From the NCBI GenBank assembly GCA_012800515.1, contig JAAZJE010000106.1:1-21014 (forward strand): a stretch of 21,014 nt of DNA, given 5' to 3'. Of this stretch, positions 1 through 7,642 are shown one piece after another. How positions within the stretch are numbered: position 1 is the first letter of the stretch; every line of letters starts with the position of its first letter. The notes beneath the pieces were generated by a model. It was not told where the DNA came from and did not search any database. It worked only from the letters and a program-made list of their open reading frames with translations. This DNA comes from Clostridiaceae bacterium. GTDB lineage: Bacteria; Bacillota; Clostridia; Saccharofermentanales; Fastidiosipilaceae. The position numbers were made by a program, and so were the translations under genes.

Positions 1-196
1 TGGCTGGGAGGAGTTTTTATAGGGTGTCGGAACTAAAAAACGGGTTGCGGAATAGTTCCTCGCCGGGTTTTCCGCTGTTCCTCCCCAGGAATGCAGATCC
101 GACACCCTGCCGAAGGTGCCGGATCTGAAAATTTGGCTTTAGGGCGAGGTCGGGGAGGGCCCGGAAGCAATTGGCCGGTGAAATATTCACCGGCTA
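1..196. repeat. End of an intergenic palindromic repeat element
   Basis: This gene-free stretch shares its building blocks with the element at 5140-5604. It has the blocks GGTGTCGGA, AATGCAGATCCGACACC and GGATCTGAAAATTTGG. A hairpin at 96-125 pairs GATCCGACACC with GGTGCCGGATC (one G-T wobble). Bases 179-196 match the 18-bp terminal repeat of the other element with one mismatch, and that end is itself palindromic (174-194). The element probably starts left of the window. The hairpin at 174-194 lies just past the permease stop but has no T-run, so I do not call it a terminator. Bases 197-259 show only a small GTGCG/CGCAC hairpin (205-217). Confidence 0.55.
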
Positions 197-259
197 TTGA
201 TACCGTGCGAGTCGCACCATGCGCACTATAGGCACCGCCGGTTGTCCACTACCGTATGC

Positions 260-2611
260 TCATTCCGATAGCAGTGCACGGGGGCTTATGTCTGTGTAGA
301 AATGGGCGGGAATCAGAGAGGTGAGGATAATCAAAACAAACAAAGCCAAAACCGCGATGAGGGAATATCCGATGTTGAATGAGATCGGGTACTGCAGGAT
401 ACCCATGCTTGACATAAACACATTCATGATTTTCGGCGTTGTGACGATGCTCAGCGGAACACCAAGGACAGCACTGATGACGAAGAGACTGCCCGTCCGG
501 TAAATAATGGACTGGTGAATCTGCTTTGGAGTCATTCCGGAGACCTTTATGACCCCGTAAACAACCTTTTCATTTGAGATGCAAAGTACTAGGATGTTGT
601 ACAGAATAACTATCAGAATAACTACGAACATGACGGACATCATCGCCACGCCGAGACTGACGCCGCTGATGACGGACCCCATGTTTTTCATAATATTTTC
701 CTTGGAGGCCGATAATGTGACGCCGCCTTTGTTCTCAAAGTCCTGCTTGAAAGCGGCAACGCTGTCATCGGAGGAGTCGAACAGTTGCAGCGCGTACTGC
801 GGACATTGGAAATCCGCGTCGGCTTTCCTGGCGGCGGATAACTGCAGGCGATATCCGTTGCCCTGGCCGACGACACACTGAAAAATGCCGCAGATGGTAT
901 ATTCAACTTCCTTATTGTGAAGACTGAGTAAGAAGGTATCGCCGATGGATAGATGATAGTTCTTTGCGGTAGCGATGCCGATGGAGATTTCCGTATCTGT
1001 CCGAGGATTGCGCCCCTCAACATTGGCAAAGCCGAAAGTATCCATATCACCGTCAAAGACGGTACCCATGACGTTGGTCGCGGCTTGTTCTGTGGTAGCG
1101 GGGATAACCGCATGGAGATATTCTTGCACGGCAGCACATGTTTTGACGCGCGGGTCCGCGGTAATTTCGGCAACGGAAACATCTGAATTTTCTTCCACTT
1201 CAAGTGTCAAGTCGCTCACAAAAAAGCCCCATGGTGACGGCTGATTCGCCATGTTCGTGATAGAGAAATAGATGTTGATCGAAAAGACAAGGACAAAAAC
1301 CGTGGTTATGAAGCAGATGGCGGTAACGAGCAGCTTCCTGCGAAACATAGTACTCTGACGGATCGCCAAGAGCCACGGCGGAGAACTGACGCGGGAAAAC
1401 AGATTCGAACTTTTACGTTTGAATTGTTGCTTATCTTTCGGTCTGCCGAAGCGGATTGCCTGCGCGGCATCGATCTTACCGGCCTTTTTCGCGCAAAAAT
1501 ACACAGTGATAAGCAGAATCAGCATAATCAGAGCAAAACTCAATATAATGGAACGGATAACCAGCGAAACAGAGAAAATGTCCATGCCCATTGACGCGGA
1601 GAAGTTGCCGATGAGCAATCTGCTTGTGAAGATGCTGCAGATGCTTCCGACCAAAGTCGCGATCAGGCCGATTCCGCCGTACTGCAGAATGTAAAGGAGG
1701 ATGATATTTCGCGGAGTGAAGCCCAGCGATTTCAGTACACCTATCGTCGTGAAGTCCGCGAGGATCACCATTGAGATGATTGAGGAAACGACATAAAGCG
1801 TGATAAAAAGAATGATCAGCGAAAAGAGAAGCAGGACTCCGCTGATAATGCTCGGCATGATCAGGTTGGCGAACCGAACGCCCTTATAATCCAGCATGGA
1901 ACCCGAAAAAGCGGCATCATACTGCTCCGTGTACTTTTTCCACGCCGCGTCAATAAAATTCGCGTCTTTCAGCCGGACGGAGACGGAACTCAAATCGCTC
2001 TCCTTAAGCTCGTCAAATGTTCCCGCATTGACCCAGCATCTGGTCGGCTGAATGAAGCCGCTACTGTAGTAAGAATCAACGACAATATCTTCGACTTTGA
2101 TTTTTATATATTCATTGCCTTTTTTTACCTGAATCGTATCGCCGACGGACACTTTGTGTGAATTCGCGTAACCTGTCGGGATCCACATGCAACCCGCGGA
2201 CGGCGCCTTCAGGCTACTGCCGGAATTGCTCTTTATGAGGTCGGTTTCCGCACCCTCTTCCATGACCGAAAAATACAGGCTGTCGCTATAGTTCTTCAAT
2301 TCCTCACCGTTGACAATGACACTGCGCGGCTCGGTGGTTCTGCGGGCTTCGGAAATGACTTCCGTTTGATCGTACTCTACCCACCAGCTCCGCACCTCCG
2401 CCGGGTCATACATTTGGTTGGGGAAAGTGATCAAAAGATGGGGGATTTTCAGCGTAGCTGACATTTTGCCAAATGCTTCGGTGACCCCGCCGAGGGTTGA
2501 AAAGCCCGTAATCATAATGATTGAACAGACAGCTATAACGAGTCCGACCAGAATATTATTGGCTATTTTTTTGCGCAGGTTAGACTTTAGGGCAATGAAC
2601 ATGCTTTTCAA
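260..2611 (-). CDS. ABC transporter permease, FtsX/MacB type with two FtsX modules
   Basis: This is the membrane subunit of an ABC exporter of the MacB/FtsX type; the substrate is unknown (a peptide, lipid or antimicrobial is usual for the family). The 783-residue protein shows a first transmembrane helix at about 15-40, an extracytoplasmic domain to about 245, three helices at about 250-385 (first FtsX module), then a repeat of the plan: helix at about 425-450, extracytoplasmic domain, and helices at about 650-775. The motifs VLKSLGFTPRNI and VIKVSGMTPKQI mark the cytoplasmic loops of the two modules. The TTG start at 2611 is preferred because an AAGGGG ribosome site inside the upstream gene lies about 9 nt before it; the ATG at 2602 would be about 18 nt away. 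It follows the ATPase gene with a gap of 3 nt, so the two are co-translated. Confidence 0.9.
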   Translation of the reverse strand: MKSMFIALKSNLRKKIANNILVGLVIAVCSIIMITGFSTLGGVTEAFGKMSATLKIPHLLITFPNQMYDPAEVRSWWVEYDQTEVISEARRTTEPRSVIVNGEELKNYSDSLYFSVMEEGAETDLIKSNSGSSLKAPSAGCMWIPTGYANSHKVSVGDTIQVKKGNEYIKIKVEDIVVDSYYSSGFIQPTRCWVNAGTFDELKESDLSSVSVRLKDANFIDAAWKKYTEQYDAAFSGSMLDYKGVRFANLIMPSIISGVLLLFSLIILFITLYVVSSIISMVILADFTTIGVLKSLGFTPRNIILLYILQYGGIGLIATLVGSICSIFTSRLLIGNFSASMGMDIFSVSLVIRSIILSFALIMLILLITVYFCAKKAGKIDAAQAIRFGRPKDKQQFKRKSSNLFSRVSSPPWLLAIRQSTMFRRKLLVTAICFITTVFVLVFSINIYFSITNMANQPSPWGFFVSDLTLEVEENSDVSVAEITADPRVKTCAAVQEYLHAVIPATTEQAATNVMGTVFDGDMDTFGFANVEGRNPRTDTEISIGIATAKNYHLSIGDTFLLSLHNKEVEYTICGIFQCVVGQGNGYRLQLSAARKADADFQCPQYALQLFDSSDDSVAAFKQDFENKGGVTLSASKENIMKNMGSVISGVSLGVAMMSVMFVVILIVILYNILVLCISNEKVVYGVIKVSGMTPKQIHQSIIYRTGSLFVISAVLGVPLSIVTTPKIMNVFMSSMGILQYPISFNIGYSLIAVLALFVLIILTSLIPAHFYTDISPRALLSE

Positions 2612-2614
2612 AGC

Positions 2615-3370
2615 TTACCACCCCTTCCCCATCAGCCATTTGAACAATTCGGATTCACGTTCGGCCATCGGCGTGTCGGGGTCCATGGTCAACTCGCTCA
2701 AGATCTTTCCGTCGCGAATAAAGACAACACGATTGCCGTATGCGGCCAGCTTATGATCGTGCGTCACCATAATGATCGTCTGTCCGTTTCTGTTCAGTTC
2801 GGCCAGGGTTTCCATGACATTTTTACCGCTGGCAGAGTTGAGGCTACCGGTTGGTTCATCGGCGAAAAGGATGTCGGGAGAATTAATCAACGCACGTGCG
2901 ATTGCCCCGCGCTGTTGCTGTCCGCCGGACATTTGCGCCGGATACTTCTGCGCCTGATCGCTCAGCGAAAATGTCGCCAGGAGATGGTCCGCCTTTTCTT
3001 TCACCTTCTCCTTGTCACTTGAGACCAGATATCCGGTGAATAATATATTTTCCAGCAGCGTCATTGAAGGGATGAGATGGATGTTCTGAAACACAAAGCC
3101 GACATGGTTGCGGCGCCAGAGAGCGAGTTGTGTTTCGTTCATCTTCTCAATATCATGCCCCATAATATTGATCTCTCCGTCGGTGACCTTTTCGAGACCG
3201 CTTAACAGATAGAGGAGGGTTGATTTTCCGGAGCCGGAATCACCCATAATAATCGTAAACTCGCCCGCCGTGACCGAAAACGCGGAAATATCAGCGGCGC
3301 GGACTGCGGTTTCTTTATCTGTGCGGTATATCTTGCGAATATTTTTGCACACAATGATCTCTTTACTCAT
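2615..3370 (-). CDS. ABC transporter ATP-binding protein, LolD/MacB family
   Basis: This is the ATPase subunit that powers the FtsX permease encoded 3 nt downstream. The 251 residues contain Walker A GDSGSGKST (43-51), the Q-loop at Q95, the signature MSGGQQQRG (147-154), Walker B ILFADE (167-172) and the switch histidine H204, so all catalytic elements are present. Length and order are typical of the MacB/LolD/antimicrobial-export group. The ATG start has GGAGGC about 10 nt upstream. There is no sensor kinase next to the pair, unlike many Bce-type systems; the repeats at 3397-3474 upstream are the only visible hint of regulation. Substrate cannot be deduced. Confidence 0.93.
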   Translation of the reverse strand: MSKEIIVCKNIRKIYRTDKETAVRAADISAFSVTAGEFTIIMGDSGSGKSTLLYLLSGLEKVTDGEINIMGHDIEKMNETQLALWRRNHVGFVFQNIHLIPSMTLLENILFTGYLVSSDKEKVKEKADHLLATFSLSDQAQKYPAQMSGGQQQRGAIARALINSPDILFADEPTGSLNSASGKNVMETLAELNRNGQTIIMVTHDHKLAAYGNRVVFIRDGKILSELTMDPDTPMAERESELFKWLMGKGW

Positions 3371-3396
3371 ATTACCTACTGCCTCCTGCCGGATCC

Positions 3397-3474
3397 GGAC
3401 GCATAATACCTGTCGGTTCCTGACGCCATACTATCCACTAATCCCTGACGCATACTGCGCCTCTTTGACGCATA
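3397..3474 (-). promoter_or_regulatory. Four direct repeats upstream of the ABC operon
   Basis: On the minus strand the octamer ATGCGTCA occurs at about 3466-3473 and 3446-3453, and near copies (ATGGCGTCA, ATGCGTCC) at about 3422-3430 and 3398-3405. Spacings are 20, 25 and 24 bp. They lie 27-100 nt upstream of the ATPase start, where an operator or activator array would sit. No convincing -10/-35 pair could be fixed. An adjacent short duplication of GTAAGGAAAAG lies at about 3479-3502. The role as binding sites is inferred. Confidence 0.4.
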
Positions 3475-3593
3475 AATGAGTAAGGAAAAGGTAAGGAAAA
3501 GGTAAAAAAGCAGGTCTTTCGCCGGGGAATTCGATAAATCTCCAATCCCGGATGTTGTTCAAAGCAAATAGAGAGCGTGGCCGTGCTTCCACG

Positions 3594-4973
3594 CTATCCA
3601 TACATATCTCCCAATTCAATAAGTTCTACATTGTTTTCATGACTTATATTTTCAAATCCCGATAGGCTGGTGACCCAATAAGTTGCTTCGCTGAAAGGGA
3701 AGTTGAAGGATTGGTCAATTAAGCGATTCAAGACACTTTGTTTGACCTTGCTGTTATTCCATTTGGCTTCGACAAAGAGAAAGGCGTTATCCTTGCTGTA
3801 AGCGATCATGTCAATCTCCGATTCTTGTCTTAAACGCTTGTCACTACCCCACCAATTGCCGTAATCGACAGGAATGAAGGGGGCTGTACCCTGCTTCAGT
3901 CGCTCTTCGAAATATTCGCCGGTGATTTTTTCAAAAACCGAACCCATGTAGTCATTCAGACACGGGGCAACATGCTTTTCATAAACCATCTCACCCAGAT
4001 CCAAGTTGATCATATTGAGATTAGGCTGGACAAAGCGATGCCAAAATACAAACATCGTATCTTTGATGGCATAGAGCGGCCTCCTTGTTTTTCGGTTCAG
4101 GACAGGGGTTTTCTTCTCTACAATGCCCAAATCAATGAGCGCATTCAGATAGTGATTTAAGCCGCCCGAAGCCACCCCCAGTCTGGTCGCGATCTCGTTC
4201 ATCCGACTGGCACCTGATGAAATAGCAAAGAGAATGTCGTTATAAGTCCTTGGCTCCCGCAATTCCTGTTTCAATAAGTTGGCCGGTTCCTCGTACAGCC
4301 TGCCGGAGGTCTTGAGGAAAATGCGGATGATGTTTTCTCTCAAAGGGATTTGGTCATCAAAAAAGGTCAAATATTCCGCAATTCCGCCGGTAAGCCCATA
4401 AACAATAGCCTTGTCCCGATTAGAATAAGAAGGCACAAACTCAGCCGAATCCAGATAATTAAAGGGCCGGATCTTCAATTGACAGCTTCTGCGTCCATAA
4501 AGGGGGCTCTTATAACCTAACACCTGTTCTTCCATAAAGCTCATGGATGAGCCGCATAGGATGAGAAAAAGTCGGCTTTTTTCCTTGTATTGGTCAATAA
4601 AGCTTTGGAGCATTGAAGAAATATAAGGCGTTGACATGGCCAGATAGGGGTATTCGTCAATAACAAATACAATCCGCCGAGTCAGGGTGTATTCAAACAA
4701 ATACCTAAAGGCGTTCTCAAAGCTGGCAAAATCCGGCAGTCCCTTCAAATTGCCGCAAGCCTGGTAAATTGCCTTAGATAGCAAATTAAGGTTAACGATA
4801 TTGTTCGACTCCAGGCCAACAAAATAATATCCATTTTTATCCTTGAGGAATTCTTGAATCAGATAAGTTTTCCCAACCCTCCGTCTCCCATAGATGACAA
4901 CCATGGAAAAACGATCTTTGTCATACTCGCGATTAAGTTCAGACAATTCATATTCTCTGCCAATAAAACGCAT
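3594..4973 (-). CDS. AAA ATPase with C-terminal DUF234 (PD-(D/E)XK-like) domain
   Basis: This is a member of the archaeal-type ATPase family (ATPase_2 plus DUF234), whose biological role is not established. The 459-residue protein has Walker A GRRRVGKT (29-36), Walker B IVFVIDEY (101-108), a sensor-1-like LILCGSS (137-143), a winged-helix region at about 250-310, and a C-terminal domain with IDMIA (D388) and VEAKW (E402, K404), the D...E-x-K pattern of PD-(D/E)XK nucleases. The ATG at 4973 is preferred: GAGGTGG lies 5-6 nt upstream, and the alternative GTG at 4982 falls inside that ribosome site. The gene is visibly more AT-rich than rlmD or the PBP gene and sits beside a repeat element, which suggests acquisition by transfer. 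It stands alone, with no neighbour pointing to a pathway. Confidence 0.85.
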   Translation of the reverse strand: MRFIGREYELSELNREYDKDRFSMVVIYGRRRVGKTYLIQEFLKDKNGYYFVGLESNNIVNLNLLSKAIYQACGNLKGLPDFASFENAFRYLFEYTLTRRIVFVIDEYPYLAMSTPYISSMLQSFIDQYKEKSRLFLILCGSSMSFMEEQVLGYKSPLYGRRSCQLKIRPFNYLDSAEFVPSYSNRDKAIVYGLTGGIAEYLTFFDDQIPLRENIIRIFLKTSGRLYEEPANLLKQELREPRTYNDILFAISSGASRMNEIATRLGVASGGLNHYLNALIDLGIVEKKTPVLNRKTRRPLYAIKDTMFVFWHRFVQPNLNMINLDLGEMVYEKHVAPCLNDYMGSVFEKITGEYFEERLKQGTAPFIPVDYGNWWGSDKRLRQESEIDMIAYSKDNAFLFVEAKWNNSKVKQSVLNRLIDQSFNFPFSEATYWVTSLSGFENISHENNVELIELGDMYG

Positions 4974-5006
4974 ATCCACCACCTCAAGAACAATATAACA
5001 GACAAC

Positions 5007-5021
5007 ATTGCATTATGCAAT
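5007..5021. promoter_or_regulatory. 15-bp palindrome upstream of the AAA ATPase gene
   Basis: ATTGCATTATGCAAT is a perfect inverted repeat (7-bp arms around one T) 34 nt upstream of the ATPase start, in AT-rich DNA with several -10-like TATATT/CATAAT strings. It could be an operator. No single -35/-10 pair stands out. Confidence 0.35.
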
Positions 5022-5481
5022 AGTACGTTATGGCATAATATATTCTTGCTAAAAAGTAAAAGACTGTTAAAGCCTGGCGAAACCGACAGCGAGAATACCG
5101 GAAAATTTTACGAAAATTCAAAAAGAGCTTGGCTGTCAATAACCGGTGAATATTTCATCCCCCCCTCCAATTGTTCCCGGCTCTCCTTCTCTGCCCTCCC
5201 CCTAAAGTCAATTTTTCAGTTCCGACCCCCTCCGCCCTCCCCCTAAAGTCAATTTTTCAGTTTCGACCCTTCTCTGGGTTCCCCCTAAAGCCAAATTTTT
5301 ATTCCCGGCACCTTCGGTAGGGTGCCGAATCTGCATTTCTGGAAAGGAGCAGCGGAATAACGGGGGAGGGGAGTGTCGGATCTGCATTTCCGGGAAAAGG
5401 CAAGGTGTCGGATCTGCATTTCTGGGGAAGAGGAGATTTCTGAGAAAGAGGTAGGGTGCCGGATCTGAAAAATTGGGGGTA

Positions 5482-5518
5482 AAAATAGGCAAAATAGGCA
5501 AAATAGGCGAAATAGACG
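5482..5518. repeat. Four tandem 9-10 bp units (AAAATAGGC)
   Basis: AAAATAGGC is repeated about four times, the last copies drifting to AAATAGACG. It lies inside the inverted-repeat element next to a run of A. It looks like a simple slippage repeat. Confidence 0.7.
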
Positions 5519-5524
5519 AAAAAC

Positions 5525-5567
5525 AAAAAAAAGGTCTGCGGCTCGTCAGATGCTTACCATTACGAGC
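5525..5567 (-). terminator. Possible weak terminator downstream of rlmD
   Basis: On the minus strand GCTCGT (5567-5562) pairs with ACGAGC (5546-5541) around a 15-nt loop; after 8 nt comes a run of eight T (5532-5525). It lies 60-100 nt past the rlmD stop. The loop is long and the T-run is not adjacent to the stem, so efficiency is doubtful. Confidence 0.3.
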
Positions 5568-5629
5568 GACTCATGAACAGAGGGAGTGAAATATTCACTG
5601 GTTAGTTATGGGGGTGAAATTATCAAAGA

Positions 5630-7336
5630 TTAATAACGTGAAAGCAAAACTACCGACTCAACGTGCGTTGTGAGAGGAAACATGTCGACCGGTTGAATTT
5701 CCCTTACCTGCCAATGCGGCATCAGAAGCGCGATGTCGCGGGCGAGTGTAGCCGGATTGCAGGAGACGTAGATCAGTCGTTCCGGAGCGTGCGAACTCGA
5801 CGCAACGGTGTTGAGAGTATCAATCAGCTGCGGTTCGAGTCCGCTACGCGGCGGGTCAACGATCACCGCCGACACCGTCAGCCCCTCTGCCACTCGGGTG
5901 GACAGCCAGACACCGGCATCAGCGACGTGAAATTCCGTACAATCTGCCAGCCCATTACGTTCGGCGTTGGCTCGAGCATCCGCGATGCTAACCGCAACAT
6001 TATCCACGCCGATGACATAAGGCTGCTTCTTCCCGAAAAGCCCGGCGTTGTTATTCTCCACGGCAACATCGTCTTTGCCACTCTCTCCTGCAATATCGTC
6101 GTTGTTACCCTCACCGGAAAAGCCAGCGTTGCCGTTTTCTCCGGCAAAGTTGGCCGCCACCTGCAAAGTAATCGCCCCGGTTCCGCAGTAGAGATCGACG
6201 ATCACCGCCTCCGTCCGCCCGCCGTTTACTACTTGGAGATCGCCGTTATTCCGCACTTGCTCGCTGTCCCCGAGCAGGCGAAGAACCTGGTCGTAGAGTA
6301 CGGTAGCCTGACGTGGATTTACTTGGAAAAATGCCCCGGGCGAGAGACGATAACGAACACCGTTGATGATTTCTTCAATGTACGGGTCGCCGCCAAGGAT
6401 CCGCGTTTCGCGACCGAGAACAACATTGTTGCGACCGGGATGGAGATTTACCCCGAAACAACGCAACTTCAGGCGCGGGCTCGGCTGTGTATTAGTGGCA
6501 TTTGTGGCACCTGCGTTATTTGCCGCTTCTTCCGTGGTACTGAATTCCGCCACGGCGGCCGCCAGCTGCTCAAACCATCCGTCGAGCGGCGGAATCTCGT
6601 TGCCTTGCACAACAACAATTGCCATCACATCGCCGGTGTTGGCGCCGCAACGCACCATGAAATGGCGAATCAAACCGCTTTGTCGCTCCTCATCCCACGG
6701 CTCCATACCGGAGACGCGAATCAAATCGAGAACAACTTCGCGCAAACGATTGGCAACGGGTTGCTGCACATCACAGACAATCGCCGGGACAATTTCGCGA
6801 CTGTTGCGACGGTAAAAGCCCATGCACGGATTTTCGGCACTGCCGCCGACGGGGAATTGAACCTTAGTGCGGTAACCGTACGGCTCATTCATACCGATAA
6901 TCGGACGCAGACAAATGCCCTCCGCATTTATTGAGGGAGTTCCGCTTGTGTCGGAACCGCCATTTGCCACAGCTTCGCCGCCCGCTATGGTATTGGCACT
7001 ATCCGCTTTTAAGTCGATTCCCGCGACACTTTTGAAAGTATTACAGAGGTGTTGCTCTTTCCAACGAAGCTGGGCGGGATAAGAAAGGTGGCGCAATTGA
7101 CAGCCCCCGCACTCGGGGAAAACCGGGCAAGTGGGTGAGATCCGTTCCGGTGACGGATGAATAATGCGCGTCAGACGAGCAACATTATAGTTGCTTCGCC
7201 GTTTGTAAAGCTCTGCCTCAACAACTTCGCCGGGAAGAGCTCCGTCAACAAAGAAAACCCGCTCACCTGCTTCGGCTTGACCGATGCCCTGGCCGCGGAG
7301 CGTCAGATCGCGAATGTTCAAAATCGCTTTATTCAT
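5630..7336 (-). CDS. rlmD: 23S rRNA (uracil-C5)-methyltransferase, RlmD/RumA (TrmA) family
   Basis: This is a SAM-dependent methyltransferase that makes 5-methyluridine in 23S rRNA; the exact target base cannot be told from sequence. The 568 residues show an N-terminal TRAM domain (about 1-58), the iron-sulfur cysteines C70, C76 and C79 (CGGC motif) with C188 as probable fourth ligand, the SAM motif DLYCGTGAIT (381-390), DPPRSGL (494-500), the catalytic cysteine C526 in VSCNPAT, and the C-terminal base E560. It is about 100 residues longer than the usual 450-460 because of low-complexity insertions near 112-140, 266-288, 358-374 and 398-437, rich in Gly, Asn, Ala and Glu. None removes a catalytic residue. 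No clear ribosome site precedes the ATG at 7336. It is divergent from the PBP gene. Confidence 0.9.
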   Translation of the reverse strand: MNKAILNIRDLTLRGQGIGQAEAGERVFFVDGALPGEVVEAELYKRRSNYNVARLTRIIHPSPERISPTCPVFPECGGCQLRHLSYPAQLRWKEQHLCNTFKSVAGIDLKADSANTIAGGEAVANGGSDTSGTPSINAEGICLRPIIGMNEPYGYRTKVQFPVGGSAENPCMGFYRRNSREIVPAIVCDVQQPVANRLREVVLDLIRVSGMEPWDEERQSGLIRHFMVRCGANTGDVMAIVVVQGNEIPPLDGWFEQLAAAVAEFSTTEEAANNAGATNATNTQPSPRLKLRCFGVNLHPGRNNVVLGRETRILGGDPYIEEIINGVRYRLSPGAFFQVNPRQATVLYDQVLRLLGDSEQVRNNGDLQVVNGGRTEAVIVDLYCGTGAITLQVAANFAGENGNAGFSGEGNNDDIAGESGKDDVAVENNNAGLFGKKQPYVIGVDNVAVSIADARANAERNGLADCTEFHVADAGVWLSTRVAEGLTVSAVIVDPPRSGLEPQLIDTLNTVASSSHAPERLIYVSCNPATLARDIALLMPHWQVREIQPVDMFPLTTHVESVVLLSRY

Positions 7337-7499
7337 GTGGCAATAATACTACAAATTCACTCGGCCGCCACATCTATATCGTGCTGTTTGTCGATTCCGC
7401 TATCGCTTTTCACACAAGTTGCGAAATTGCCGAGGTCCTCGGCACGGAGACGGAAGTTGCGGATGCAGAACCAGACAAACATGAAAACCATCGTCTTAT

Positions 7500-7537
7500 G
7501 CGTCCGAAGCTTTGCGTCCGACGGAGGCCTATATAAT
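7500..7537 (+). promoter_or_regulatory. Putative promoter of the PBP gene
   Basis: A perfect TATAAT lies at 7532-7537, about 105 nt before the PBP start. The -35 region is weak. It is covered by two direct copies of TGCGTCCGA (7500-7508 and 7513-7521), which might be an operator. A hairpin GCCGAG/CTCGGC lies upstream at about 7428-7443. The intervening 300 bp between the divergent genes holds nothing else I can call. Confidence 0.45.
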
Positions 7538-7642
7538 CCACAACTTGGTGCTTGGCGGGGGCCGAAGAATCCGCGGCGCTATGCTTGCCGAGAGCCTGTA
7601 GCTTTGCAGTGCGTAGGGCTAAGGTGGTACAATTCAGGCATT

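Larger units (their letters stand above)
5140..5604. mobile_element. 465-bp non-coding element with 18-bp terminal inverted repeats (MITE-like)
   Basis: The left end TAACCGGTGAATATTTCA (5140-5157) is repeated in inverse orientation at 5587-5604 with one mismatch. Both ends carry an outermost TA, as would a TA target duplication, but a wider duplication is not visible. The interior codes for nothing convincing. It holds two near-identical 36-bp copies of a CCCCTAAAGTCAATTTTTCA block (5193-5228, 5234-5269), a third copy at 5281-5312, a hairpin CGGCACC/GGTGCCG at 5306-5327, and three blocks around GTGTCGGATCTGCATTT. The same end and interior blocks recur at 1-196. No transposase is present, so any movement would depend on one elsewhere; this is inference. 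Confidence 0.5.

Noticed and set aside
3431..3619. 62-codon minus-strand frame between the ABC operon and the AAA gene
   Set aside because: It overlaps the AAA gene end and is formed partly by the direct repeats of the putative operator; no ribosome site.
5208..5526. Two overlapping small minus-strand frames in the repeat element
   Set aside because: Both are translations of repeat units (for example FAYFAYF from the 9-bp tandem repeat) without start signals.
5663..6934. 423-codon open frame on the plus strand opposite rlmD
   Set aside because: It is fully antisense to a clearly conserved enzyme and its translation has no family-like motifs; it is a compositional shadow.
7157..7642. Upstream extension of the PBP frame by 162 codons
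   Set aside because: It overlaps the 5' part of rlmD antisense and crosses the TATAAT promoter; the ATG at 7643 gives a normal PBP head.
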